NCBI RefSeq assembly: GCF_904849725.1
Contig: NC_058523.1
Span: 207,355,689 to 207,419,688 of the forward strand
DNA from: Hordeum vulgare subsp. vulgare
Taxonomy: Eukaryota; Streptophyta; Magnoliopsida; Poales; Poaceae
DNA: 64,000 nt
Direction of reading: 5' to 3'
The position numbers and the translations under genes were made by a program. This document shows, one piece after another, positions 44,234 to 56,371 of the stretch. Under the pieces are notes generated by a model. It saw nothing but the letters and a program-made list of their open reading frames with translations, was not told where the DNA came from and did not search any database. Positions within the stretch are counted from its first letter, which is position 1; every line of letters starts with the position of its first letter.

Positions 44234-44592
44234 TCATCACCTCCCCCTCGGGAAAGATCCGTGATTGGATAGAAATCCAAATCACGATGGGAAAATGGAG
44301 GCTTATCCATGTAGAAACTGACGATCACCAAGCACCCATCATCTAGAAGGTCTACATGGGCACTCTCCAATGTCACACCATCTTGCAAGTCCTTCAAAAC
44401 GGGGAAATACGAGAAACACTTGGAAAAACAAATATGGTTAGCGTTAGTGCAAAACCAACCATTCAAGTGGTTATTCATCGAAAAAATGTTGTCATCATGC
44501 ATAACATAAAGGATACGATTCACCATTATGTATGTGAAGTTGATATGGGACGTGTTACTTGCCAAACGAAATCTTCTCATGGTGATGCTCAT
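44134..44592 (-). CDS. ORF overlapping the internal 3' region and LTR start of element E
   Basis: A 152-residue minus-strand frame. The central part, about residues 36-115, reads HDDNIFSMNNHLNGWFC, VTLESAHVDLLDDGCLV and FSHRDLDFYPITDLS, a composition like genuine protein rather than noise. It precedes the polypurine tract, so it would be the 3' end of an element's coding region. The N-terminal part comes from an LTR-start-like duplicate (44512-44610) and the C-terminal part runs into the LTR. I do not recognise the family. Confidence 0.45.
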   Translation of the reverse strand: MSITMRRFRLASNTSHINFTYIMVNRILYVMHDDNIFSMNNHLNGWFCTNANHICFSKCFSYFPVLKDLQDGVTLESAHVDLLDDGCLVIVSFYMDKPPFSHRDLDFYPITDLSRGGGDDAEHPTDITIKIVHLEGDTYNTNFTYIKVNHLH

Positions 44593-44610
44593 AGGATTAT
44601 CTGCATCATA
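44512..44610 (-). repeat. Diverged second copy of the LTR E start
   Basis: The approximately 100 bases resemble 44139-44235: shared 'gattcacc', 'ttatgtatgtgaagttg', 'gatggtgatg/catggtgatg' and '...ctgcatcat'. It lies about 370 bases outside the main LTR, in the same orientation. Confidence 0.7.
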
Positions 44611-44679
44611 TTACTATTGAGGGGAAGCCCCTTTGTATGAGCATATATTTTGAGGGGTGGTGCACGAAAATGGAGGCCC

Positions 44680-45870
44680 TTATTGGTATGGCTTATACAG
44701 AGCCGACGCCTCCTGTTGGAGACAAGAAAGAAAGAGTCACAACAGGCGCTCCTTAAATGTGGATCATAGCGAACTTTTCTCATTGTCCTGATAATTCTAA
44801 TGAAGATCTGGTCAAGACATATGCTCGCGTGTGTATGTGGTCTGTTATGTCTAGGGCTCTCTTTCCTTACAACAGTGGCAAGACTGCTCAATGGATGTGG
44901 ATCAAGGCATTCACTGTCCTCAAAAACAAATTTAGCGGAGGTTCAGTGGCACTGTCCTACTTGTACATGCAAGTAATAAATTGTTCATAGTTTGTTCATT
45001 TTTTACTTTCACACTTGCCCTTAACTGATCCATGTTTGGATTTATGTGTAGTTGGACAATGGTTGTCGTACGTTCGCAACATATGGTCGGATCGGTGTTT
45101 TTATGTTCCTACTTGCGGTATGGAGTTGTGAATGCCTGACTGTTAGACGCCCTAGAGAGGTAGGGTTCAAGGCCTGGAATGACCATAACAACCCTATATG
45201 GCTTCCTACTTGGGCTTAAAAGTGGAACGTGGTATCAAATATTATGAGTGATGTAAATATTATGTACATGAAATACACCAATGAGATAGATTTTCTTACC
45301 TCTGATCACGTAAACATTGACATTACATCACTCACATGCATGGCTCTACATGACACTCGACATGAATGATTCCTTGTTGTGTTATGTTGCATGTTGAATG
45401 GTAGTGATATGGTGTTGGGGATAACTTAGGTGTAGCACATACGTTCAATCCAAAGTGCTTAAAGGAAAAATATCTTTGGCTTATGAGGTTCCCATTGATA
45501 TGAAATTGGGCAATTGACCTTCATCCGCCACATCATGTGCACTAGCGGTTTGGGTTGTTTCAGGGTCAACCACCGGGGTGGGAGGACAAGGACTGCCAAC
45601 TTCATAAGTAAGAGAGCATGAACCATGCACAACTACCACCATGATGTTTTAAATGGTGCTAATATTAAACTATATAACATGTAGTTTGGATAGGAGAGAG
45701 AAGCGAAAGATCAAGTGGTGGGATAAGTATCATAAGAAGTACGTCACCATGTTTGATCTATCTATGTAGCGAGCTATGAGTATGGCAGGATTCCACCACG
45801 CGAGTATTGTCCACTGGCATTTTTGGAGATTAGTATTGAGCCTACGGGGAAATCTCTCAAGAACCTAGTT
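44680..45870 (+). pseudogene. Plant mobile domain (PMD) gene relic
   Basis: From about 44757 the plus strand reads as a plant mobile domain / aminotransferase-like protein (PF10536). The first exon-like piece has DLVKTYARVCMWSVMSRALF, TAQWMWIKAFTVL and GGSVALSYLYMQ. A GT-AG intron can be placed at about 44971-45052. The second piece has GRIGVFMFLLAVWSCECLTVRRPRE, PIWLPTWA, a TAA stop, then YMKYTNEIDFLT. Further broken pieces continue to about 45870 (KWWDKYHKKYVTMFDLS). PMD genes are often associated with, or captured by, Mutator-like and retroelements. This copy has several stops and no intact frame. Confidence 0.65.
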
Positions 45871-47026
45871 TAAACAGTGGGGAGCTGGATGCAACTACAA
45901 CCTCGCCTCTCAACTACGACGAAGCCATACACACTGCACATGAGAGGGACATCAGGGTTTACCCAGCATTGGGCTAGCTTGCAGTGTAAAACCCTACTTG
46001 TGCTTTCTTATCTTTTTCTCTTGGGTTGCACAAGTGTTACAATCTACAAGGAGGAAGAAAGGTTCTCTGGGGAGAATGGGTTATCTGGTCTCACTTTTCG
46101 CAATGGTCGCTTGCCCCTCTTATCCTTGCCATGCGCCTCTCTTCCCAAAACTCTGGCGGGAAAAGGGCAACCACAGGGCGACCATTCAAAGGGGGACCAA
46201 TGCACAGTCTTCCCTGACAAAGGTGGTCTTCATTCTGCCAAAGGCGTTGTCCACTCCAGGCTCGTGATCTCGCCGGTGATGTCCGTCCTCGCTATCGGTG
46301 TCACCTTGGTGTCGTTGCACAAAACTAGTAAGTGTTGGGACTTACCTTCTAAAGGGACAACTGCTTGCTCCCATTTTATCACAAAGGGGAAACATTCTTC
46401 TGTGGTGCCCTCTGGCGCTGTTCTTGTCTCCTCTGCTATACTACATGTCACCCACGTGGAGGATTAACCATTGAGTGGCCAGTATTGAATGACCCCTCCA
46501 AATGGAGAGCTTCGTTGGAAGTAGCATCGCGGGGGAGACCTCGCGAGGCCTCTCGCTACTAGTGGAAGAGCGTCGAGTCGGTCCCTATGTGAGAGAAACA
46601 TGCTCCCGGAGCCGAAGGCTCATGGGGTGGCCTTGAGAGTTTTCTAGTGGGTTGGATGCCGCACTAGGCCTTGTTTGCACATTTCACTCAGCCGACAACA
46701 CATGGGATGTGGTACCCTGGATCCACTGAGCAGACAGTAGCCCCCAGGTCCGCGGCACGCACGTTCTGCCCTTTGAGCCTGAAAAGACATCAGTCGAAAT
46801 GCCGCAGGGCCTGACAAACTGCCTGGCCTAGAGGAGACACGTACAACGGCGATTGCATGAGACACAGCCACTTCCTCCACAACGTCTCAATAACTGCACG
46901 ACCCCGCATGCCGGGAAAACATCATCATTGCTTTCCTTCCATCAATTACCTCCCTTGCATGCTGCTTCTCCTTCCTTGCGCATGCATCACCCGCTGCTCC
47001 TCCTACCCGTCTCCTTCTCCACCCTG
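45871..47026. other. Unresolved intergenic or repeat DNA
   Basis: Contains an open plus-strand frame at 45877-46467 (196 residues) with no recognisable domain and the texture of repetitive DNA, plus a GC-rich patch around 46525-46560 with the palindromic core cctcgcgagg. Ends in CCCTG (47022-47026), the proposed target duplication of LTR B. I do not call a gene. Confidence 0.35.
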
Positions 47027-50000
47027 TGTAACAGCCCAAAACCGACGCTCCAAAATATTCCATTTTTATTTCGTTGTTGTGGTGTGATTGTTTGGTTGTC
47101 ACATTCATCATCACATCATGCGCATCATCCACATTGCATCGGCACCCCATTGTCGTCATTTTTCAAAACTTACATCCATTATTAGTAGTCGGTTCTCTCT
47201 ATTCTCGTCGATGACCGTTTCGAGACCAACCATGCACGCACTCGACTTCGGCATTATTAAAATATTGTATTTAAAAGTGTGTATAAAATTTTCTTGGAAT
47301 AGATCGAAAGTTGGCATGCGATATAAATATGGTCTAGATAAATAGCCTACCAAATTTCGTCGCGTTCGGAGGTCATTTGATACCCCTATGGATAATAGTA
47401 GTAGCGTAGTCATCCGTTTAATTCATGCATGATTTTGGTTTATAAAAAACCTGTCCCGGGCCACAAAGTTCCCTCTATTCTCAGCCGAACCCCCTCTATG
47501 CAGGGCACCTATCCCACCTAGCCAAACCCCAAAACCAGAGTCGTCCGATCGCGGCCGAAGGGTCCAAAAATTGGCTAAAGCCCCCCTAAACCTAGTTACC
47601 CCGTCTATATAGAGGAAGTTACCCTCCCTACCTATCTAAACCTAGCCTCCACTTAGTACAACCAACAGCAGCGGGCCGCTAGCCAACCAACGCCTCGAAA
47701 TCCGTGCCGGCTAGCCCCGCCATCATCACTTGGTGCAGTCAACACCAACGCGCCGCTAGAGAGCCAACACCTCAAAATCTGTGCCGGCCAGCCTCAAAAT
47801 TTGGTCGTCCCCATCATGGCCACTTGGTGCAGCCAACACAAGCACGCCGCTAGCCAGCCACTGCCTCAGGGAATCCCACGCCGCACATCGCCTCCTCTAT
47901 CCAAACGCCGCCATGTCCCGCCACAGGCCCAACCGGGCCCGAGGGTGCTCGCCGCCGCCCACACCCCGTATCCGAGCCCCAATCCCACTCCCACTCGCCC
48001 GCGCCCGAGCCGGACCCCGCGCCCGCCACCCTTGCCTCCTTCTGCTAATGCCTCGGTCGTGACACGCTACCGGTCATCAGCCCCTCGCGGGAGCGCCCTA
48101 GCCAGGTGCGCACTCGCTGCCGTTGCTCGTCTTGCGCCGTCCCGCAGAGCCTCCAACCGCCGCTGCCGTGACCTCATCGTCGTCTAACACGCAAGCTCCA
48201 TCGCCAGCCATCCTTGCATTGCCAACCTACGGTGCTTCCATGAGTGGATCCATCGCTCCCGGATCCACCTTCCATGGCCACGCTTGTGGTTGTCGCTGGC
48301 CTCATCTTCTACAGATTGGGACAGAGAAGTCTCGATCCAGCCGATCCCAAGATCCCCGTCTCCCCGCACCCAAACGACCGGCCGCTTCCATCCCGCATGG
48401 CCCTGTCCCGATTCGCCGTGGGGTATTTTTCTGCTACGTGCCTAGGGCATGTCCGTTTTTATTCGTATTGCATCTTTGTGACCCTCGTATCTCGCAAATC
48501 ATGCATTGTATTAAAAAGTTCAATATATGAAAACTTATCTACTCGATGTGCCCTACAACATGGTGGCATTTTCATGCATGATAGGATTCATTCAATTCCT
48601 CAAAAATCTGTTGCAAAAGTTCTTCATGTCGTATTCATAAAAAATGATAAAACTTGCAAACTTTGGAGGATGATTGCATCCAATCCATATGTCTTTTGCG
48701 TGTGGTTCCTTCTTGAGAATTGTTCTATGTGATGTCTACTTGGATGCCATGCCACTGGTTGCCACGTTATCACCATTACCATGTCCGTTTGTTTCTCTAA
48801 TGGTGATATCATGTTAAAACTCCTAATCTGTTAATGTTAAGTTCCATTTTGCGATGCTCGAATTAAGAAAACCATGCCTCTTTTGAATGTATGCCAATGG
48901 AGTGATTTGTAGTATGTCATGTCTAGTTGCTCTTACTAGTTTTCCCATGCCATTAATGTCAGGTTTAGTTTTAGTTTTCATCTTGTGGACATGCCATGAA
49001 AATGTTGCTGTTTGGAGGGTCAAAATAATTCTAAGATTGGAATCTGTAATATTCTGTTGCTATGTTTCCATGTCATTTGCTAGTGATCTACAACCCCTTT
49101 GTGGATGGCACAATGGAATGAATTGTAAGGCATGTTATCCTCTATTAGTTTGTGCCATTAGTTTTCGTGTATAGATTTTGCATCCTAGTTAACTTTTCCG
49201 TCAAACATCTCAATGTGATAAAATTGTTGTTCCTTGCACCATGTTAATTTTTCTAAGCCGTGAATCATATTATTTCAGAATGTCATGTTGTGTTGATACT
49301 AGCTATGATTGTGTGCATACTTAGACCTTACTAGTATGGAATGAAATGAAGTTCAACATGCCTACTATGATGATGTAAATGTTGATGTCATTATATGTTT
49401 TGTCGCATATGTTTTTCTTGCTATCAATATGCCTTCATAATAAAACAACTATGTTAAAAACTGTTATTTTCACTAAGTCTGAAATTGTGTTCAAGTAGCC
49501 ATCTTGTGAGCTCCTTTCCTAGTGATTCGTGGTTCTATTCAATTTGTTGTTATGAGATGAATTCTTGTGCATCATGTGAACTGATGACTCATGTCTTGTT
49601 TGTGCATTTTACATTCTTGTAGCCTGCTATTTTCGTGTGTGTAAATGTCATGTTGTTGTTTTTGATAGATTATAGTTATAACTTGTGTTGGTTGTAATTG
49701 TTGAATCGTGGATCTCTTTTGAACATGCCATACGTGACACTTGCGTGGAATATCACGTAGTTCCACAGTATCTTGATGCATGCTAGTTTCAACATGTTTG
49801 TGGTTGTCATTTGCATACATTCTGCATTCATGACATATTATCTTGTGTTGGTCATATCTTTTAGACCGTAACTCGTTTTAGATGATCCATATATGTAAAT
49901 TGCTTAGAATGACATGTATAATTACATGGTGCAATTTGTTTCCCTCTTCTAATTAATAAAAAATGTGACCACATCTAATTAGGACCAATTCCGAAATTAA

Positions 50001-50369
50001 CATATGGGTTCCCTTCGGAAATACTATAAGTTGTATCCGACCTCATCGAAAATGCCAATATAGATTATTTATGCTTCGCCTCTCGCCATGTTTAACAACC
50101 TTTAACATTGTCGTGTACCTAAATGGGAGTGAAATATGTTATTCAAATGTGGAGTTTCATCAATATGCAACTTTTTTGCATATTGAACTTCACTTAATGT
50201 GTAGCATTTATTGTTGTGGTTGTCATGTCTTGCATAATTGTATGGACATGCATGATAATTGTTTGCGCATCCTATCATGCATATGTTTTGTTGTTTATTG
50301 TCTATTGATTGTTTGTTTCTAAATAATTTATTCTCAAGAGAGTTCCGAAACCGCTTCAGAGTGTGAGGA
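47027..50369 (+). repeat. Solo LTR B, left part
   Basis: Starts TGTAACAGCCC. With the right part ending GCGTTACA, the LTR has a matching 6-base terminal inverted repeat (TGTAAC/GTTACA). It contains three imperfect repeats around the phrase 'cgccgctag' (about 47653-47880). The end GAGGA (50365-50369) is the target duplication of the nested solo LTR A. No gene is supported in it. Confidence 0.78.
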
Positions 50370-53300
50370 TGTCACACCCTGTTTTCACTGCACTTCTTCT
50401 GTAATTCAAAACTCTGAGTTTATTAAAAAAAATCTAAAATTAATGATGTGAGTACCATGGTTGTCATTGTATGCTTGTATGCTTGATTGTGTATTATCAA
50501 AACCATGTTTTTCATAACTTAAATATTCTCAAAACCCTTTTTCTTATTGTGGTTATTTCAAAACCCTGCTTTAGGATTGCACTACAAGGCCTTGATGCCA
50601 AGGAGTGCTCTTACCCAAAGTTGGTGATTTGGTTCTAAAACTATTTTAGTTTACCAAAACCATAAAATAATTATTTTATAAATTATTTTCCTATTTTATA
50701 TGCATGTCCATTTCTGAGACCAGAAATGATATTCCTATATGGAAAACTACTTTTTTGCCTTAGAAAAATCTGAGAAAATTTGGAGATACTTAGAGGACAT
50801 ATATTTTCCATACATAAGATTTTCAACCCCTATTTATATTATAATATCTGAGTAAAACCGTGAAAACCTATTCTGTCTGTTTCCTCCTTCTCCTGAGATT
50901 GGTTTAGGGCTCCATGCCAAAAATGGGATTTGTGGGACTTGATTCGCCAACACTTCGTTTGGAAGGAGCAGATCTGGCCATTTAGGAGTGATTTCAAGTT
51001 TACATAGCCAAACTTGTCCAATGGAGTCCAGACTTGGTGTAGCCTCATGTTTTTGCAACAAAACCTAGTCCTCTTAAGTTTCATAGCTAGTGGTGGGATG
51101 GAACCACCCCAAACCACTGACGAGCACCTTTTGAGAGTTTGGCAAAAACCCTCTTAACCCCAGCTACACCCACTCCCATTCTCTCAAACTCCTAGATTAG
51201 GTGGCTAACATCAGTACCTAACTCCAGTCAAGTGGCTCTTCTCTGATTCTAAATAGAAAAATCGAAAAACTCCAATCTAAGCTTCAGCCCAAGGCTGAGA
51301 GCACCTATTTTGCTCCCCTCCTTTGACTAGCCGAAGCTCCCACGGGATTTAAACGGCTAGGCAGCTCCAAGCAAGGGCCCAGGACACATGAGAAGCGTCC
51401 AAGGCGCCCCAGAGCACGCCAGCATACCGTGGCATGCCAAAGATGCACTCTCGGCATGCTATAGAGAGAAACCGAGGTGGGGGATACCTCTCACGGCCAG
51501 TTCCAGCCTCCCCGCGGTGTCTCTGCTATCCCCCGAGGCTCATCTGCATCAGGCAGCCCCTAGGGCCCCACCTTTCCCACGCTGAGAGAGGGTGCGACGT
51601 GTGCCCGCGCGTACCAGGTTCGTCCAGAGGAACGAGGCCACGCAGGCACACCAGTCCTTGCTTCTCTCTCTCTCGAAGTGAGCTCAGAGGTCCAAAACCA
51701 CGTCCTGAGACCGTGGTTTTGACCGCAGCCTCTCTCTGTGCTCCCCTGTGCGCCACGGTGAAACCACAAGAACTTCCCGCCCGGTGCACCGTCGCGGGCC
51801 TATATAAGGCCACCCCCTCGCTCCATCTCCCCTCACTCCACTCCACCTAGACCCCAATCACCTCCCTAGCCAACCGATTGAGCAAGCACAACCTCGGTGC
51901 TAGAGATCGACCGAGCCCCTCCGCCTCAGAGCTCTGGTCGATCTCCGGCTACATGTAGGTTCTCGCACCACTCTGCCCACCTACACACTCCCCGTGACCC
52001 CAGGATCATTTTCCCTCTCTTCTCCGAGAAATTCTGTGCCCGTAGCCACCATCTCCTCCGTAGACCGAAACCTCTCCGCCGCGGCCACCTCGTCTCCGGT
52101 GAACCAGGACCCCCCTGTCATTGACTCGACCACCAGCAGGTAGGCGATGACGAGTCGAACCGATTCCCGCCGTTGTTAGCGCATGAGGACGTCGGTAGCT
52201 ACGCCAGCGTGCCCCTCCTCCTCTATGTCGAGAGGTAGGAGACGACCCTAACAGGTGTGGCCCACCTGTCGGTGGCCCATCCTCCTCTCCCTCGCTCCCC
52301 GCAGCCGCTGACTGGATGGGCCCGCGCGTCAGGTTCAAACCTGACGGCGCGCGTGCCTGGGCAGGTAGGCTGGCGGGCCATCTGGGCCGCCCAACCCCTC
52401 GCCGAGTCAGACCAGGGTTGTTGCCATTTTTATTTTATTTTAAAAACTTTGTTTTAAAATATTTTTATAAAAACATTTAACCAGTGAAATTACTAATTCT
52501 TCGAGTGTTATTTTTCTAAAAATAAGGAATATTTAATTGATCTGTTAGATGAATTTTTAGGACAACTTCTCTGTTTTATAATAATTAGAAACACTAATTT
52601 GGAATAGTTTTGCTTGTGTTAAATTTAGTTAAAAAATATTCCTTTCACCAAAACCAGAGATAAATATTTTTAAAATAACAATATGGATTTATCAGAATTA
52701 AACAACATTTTTAAAGTGACTTTGTGATCTATTTTGGAGTGAGATACTTATTGCTTTTTTATCTATTACGACGATAGAAACCCCGTGGGACGAAGGAGTT
52801 GGACTTGAAGACCCCGAAGACCCTGGATACTTTGCTGAATAAGGCAAGCAGCCCTTTGAATAAGTTTTGAACATATGTTATATTGCATGCTAGTAGAGAT
52901 AATATTTCCATTGCATGTGATCATAAGTATTGGTAAATCATTGAAGTGATGTTACCGATTGCTCCTCCGGAACACTTGCATTTTGAGCATGATCCTACCA
53001 CCTATGAGGGTCACACTAATATCATGTTGACAAGTAGAGCTAAGCTTAGTAGCATGAGCATGATGATGGTATAAAATCAAAGGTTTATGAAAACCCCGTC
53101 GGGTCTGACTAATGCCCGAGGGTGATGATGAGTTAGGTGGCCACTTTTGGTGAACTGGTGCACCGGGTATTTTATGTGTGTATGGTTTCGAAAATGGAAT
53201 TAGATTTATGATGTGTCGACCGTCCCAACCTTACATGTACGACCACGTTATCCCTTTAAGGGACGGGGCTTTGTTGATTACTCTGGTCGGTGCTAGCAAA

Positions 53301-54335
53301 GAACCACATTACTAGTGGCAGGAGTGATGTATGGTCACTGTCGTGATGGGGTCGTGCCAGGTAGGGCGACTATGCCATTTTTACGTGTTCCGGGCACACC
53401 GTTGGTCCCCGCATGGTTGCTACTATCCAGATTCGGTACTCGTAAGACGTACAACATGTGTGCTGGGTACCAATCGAGTGGACCACTTGGTCTAGTATCA
53501 TCACGGGAAAGACAATGATCGTGTACTTACCTCGGGTATGTTATATACCGCGAGTCGTGGATGACACAGAAGTTTCCCGGATCTCGTGGGTACAGTGTAC
53601 AACCTCTATAGAGTGTAAAAATATTTGAATAGCCATGTCCACGGTCAAGGACAGTTGGGTAATCCATCTTAAACTACGTCGAGTTGTTTCCGCATAAACC
53701 AAGTGTGTGTGAGTTTGATGGTGTTATCATGAAAGAGTTGTTATGACCAAGTTTGATGACTTAGCATACCGGGTAAACCTGGAGTGTTCAACCCTTAACA
53801 GATATATTGATATTTGTAACGTGTGCTTCTAAACAACATCTAGATTATGTTGCATATCCATGAACATGTTTAATTACAGTTAAGTTGCGATCCACCAAAG
53901 CTGCATATTACTTGTTATTCTACCAATTGCATTGTTCATATCATGGGCTGTTTGCGAGTACATTCAAAAGTACTCATTTGCTTGCCACTGGTTATATTAT
54001 TGACTAGACATGGAAGGACCGAAGCTTGGAGAAGAGTACGTCTTCGAGACGGCCCTGCGAACTAGGACACTTCCCAGTTTTAATGCCTGTTGGTGTAGGC
54101 TGATGGCATGGGCACCCGCCTAGCCCTAAGATTTCCGCTACTAGTTGTATCAGTGTGATTTGGCCTTATAGGACTTACCTTGTGAACTTGACCATTCGGT
54201 TATGCGATGTAATAATTCGGTACTTGGATGTAAGCCTCTTAATATTCAGCATCTGTGTGTTCGGGGAGCATTGATCTCTAGGATCACTGAGCACGTTCAT
54301 CCGGCGATCTCGACTCGTAAGTTGGGGTCCCCACA
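50370..54335 (+). repeat. Solo LTR of family A, nested in LTR B
   Basis: A 3966-bp LTR from TGTCACACCCTG to GTCCCCACA, flanked by GAGGA and TAGGA (4 of 5 bases identical). No internal retroelement sequence is attached on either side, so it is a solo LTR. Its right 2.4 kb matches the 3' LTR of element A (13055-15470) and its last part matches 1-560. A TATA-like tatataagg lies at 51801-51809. Confidence 0.88.
51801..51809 (+). promoter_or_regulatory. TATA-like box of LTR A
   Basis: tatataagg, in a GC-rich setting and followed by a pyrimidine-rich stretch, a plausible LTR core promoter. This part of the LTR is deleted in the 3' LTR of element A. Confidence 0.5.
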
Positions 54336-56059
54336 TAGGATTCGTTTGACTATTTTGGTTCTTCTACTTCACAGATTTGTTCTCCTTCCATGCGAGATCT
54401 CACGCAAGATGATCATTTCGGTGGATACCATAACTACCGTTGCTTTGCTAGTCATCTCGTTTCTATCATTATGTCCTCTTACCTACCACCTGAATATCAA
54501 GCCTCCAAACTTTGCCATGAAAAGCCTCTAACCCCCTCCACATCCCAGCAAACATTTTTTTCCTATGTTACCGCTTGATCAACCCTTCTTATAGCATTGC
54601 TATTTGTAGGTGCAAGCTGTTTTCCACATGGCAACATGAATTCCTTGAGATACCACAATATTATTGCTATTTGATTTAGTGCACATATATGCAGGTGCAA
54701 GGTGTTTTGTTCCACCTTTGCTTCCCTAGTTACTCGTGTACCGGTGTTATGTTTCATATTGAGTGGTCCTAACATGGTTGGGGTTGCTATGGGGACGCCC
54801 TTGATAATTCATCTTAGATTAAAACTCTTCTGGCAAGGCCCAACTTTGGTACAACATTTGCCTATTAACTAATAAAATTGCACCATGAGTTTTCGTACAA
54901 CATGGATAATTAACCAACCCCTCGGGCCAGTGCTCCTCATGCTGGTTGGTACAAACTAGAGCCGTGTGCAGTGCCAAACCAGGGCAACTCGGGAGATTTC
55001 TATCAGGCCACTTTACGTTCTGCTTATCCGGTCATCTCCTGAGAATGAGATACACAGATCCTCTCGGGTTCGATGACACGTTGAGGAGACTTGTTGGATT
55101 TGTTTTACCTTTTACGAAATATGTTGTGCACCGAGATTCTGAGGAAACTTTGCGCTATCTCAAGGTTAAGGTTTTCCACTAGGATTCTGATGAAACTATG
55201 AGTTTTCTATGGTTGAGGTTTTGCACGCAGCTTGTGGCTAGTTTGTGATAGATGAGTTGGAGCACCCTGCAGGGTTAAATCTTTGTGAGAGCTGTGCCCG
55301 CAGTTATGTGGTGAGTTAGAAATTTTGTTTAACACCCGGTTGTAGGAAACTTGAAGTAAACTCAAATAAAATATACCAATTGTATGTGTAACCATGACTG
55401 TCTCTCCTCGTGAGTTCTGAACCAAGAGAGCACATGGTGGGGTTATGTTCGACTCATAAGTAGGTGTTCAGGATCACTCCTTGATCATTATTAGTTAACG
55501 TCCGGCTATGTGCACATCACCCTTCTTATTCTTGTACTCATAAGTTAGTCACTCAAATAAATGCTTAGTGCTTCCTGCATCCTCTCCACTTAACCATTCC
55601 TCACCCATTCAGCTTTGCTAGTCTTGATAACTTTGGAAATGAGGTTGTTGAGTACTTCTGGCCCACAAATTACTACAACAACAGTTGCATGTACAGGTAA
55701 TGTGATGCTTTGACGTGAGAGCGATGCTTGTTTGATTTGGAGTTCTTTTTCTTCTTTTTGTTGTTCGATCATAGGATGGGTTCCAGGCCGGTAGCCTGGG
55801 ATTAGCGAGGATGGATGTCGCTTTTATCATTTGATTTCATCCGTAGTCAGACCCTGCTCTTCTATATGGTGATTGAATGTATGGTTGTATTGAGATGATC
55901 ATGATTTAGCTTCTGGCAGTGTAAGCCAAGTCCATATACTCATCTCTTCTTTACATGTACTTGTAATGATATCCATTCTTGCGAAACCATGAGATGCGCT
56001 TCTATCCCTGTCGAGGCCCTCGTCCAAAATAAATATAGGACCGCATGTTGCGCGTTACA
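54336..56059 (+). repeat. Solo LTR B, right part
   Basis: Continues LTR B after TAGGA (54336-54340); the join reads gtgaggattcgtttgac. Ends GCGTTACA at 56059, followed by CCCTT (56060-56064), which matches CCCTG before 47027 at 4 of 5 bases. Without the nested solo LTR the B LTR is about 5.06 kb. The open frames inside it are not supported as genes. Confidence 0.75.
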
Positions 56060-56064
56060 CCCTT

Positions 56065-56371
56065 GCTGCATCATTGGGGTAATGGAGAAAAAGAAGAAGA
56101 GCGCTGCCACCGCTGGAGCGCGGGTGGAGCCATTCCTGATGCCCTCCACCATCAAGAACAAGGACGGGCTGGACAAGCTCGCCCCCAGATGGCCAATGCA
56201 TTCAGCGAGCAGGAGTCCACCGAGATCTGGCCGGTCTCGAAGCCGGCCGGGGAGTAATTAGCGCCAACATTCCCCTTCTTCTTCCATAGCATCTTTGGAG
56301 GTTTCCTACCTCCCTTCTGTGGTTTTCTTAAGTGTCGTGCTGGAGCATTATCAATTCCACCAGCTTCACCT
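56065..56371 (+). other. Flank between LTR B and LTR F, with a small frame
   Basis: A plus-strand frame begins at ATG 56082 (MEKKKKSAATAGARVEPFLMPSTI) and, with a frame change near 56190, ends at about 56257 before TAA. It is short and Lys-rich at the start, and it lies right of the solo LTR in the DNA that continues 45871-47026. No family is recognised. Confidence 0.35.

Larger units (their letters stand above)
39900..44245 (-). mobile_element. Minus-strand Gypsy-type element E, truncated
   Basis: Read on the minus strand: polypurine tract (44245-44234), LTR (44233-43169), primer site (43165-43153), a leader of about 1.5 kb, then gag-like coding pieces down to about 39900 where it is cut off. 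No protease or RT was recognised. The LTR and leader carry repeated 'ggatgtccg' phrases, a texture common in Triticeae LTR elements. Confidence 0.65.

Noticed and set aside
46520..46562. Perfect long palindrome around cctcgcgagg
   Set aside because: Only the 10-base core is perfect; the flanks pair poorly.
54202..54578. Open frames with protein-like composition spanning LTR A end and LTR B
   Set aside because: They cross the border between two LTRs and cannot be one ancestral gene.
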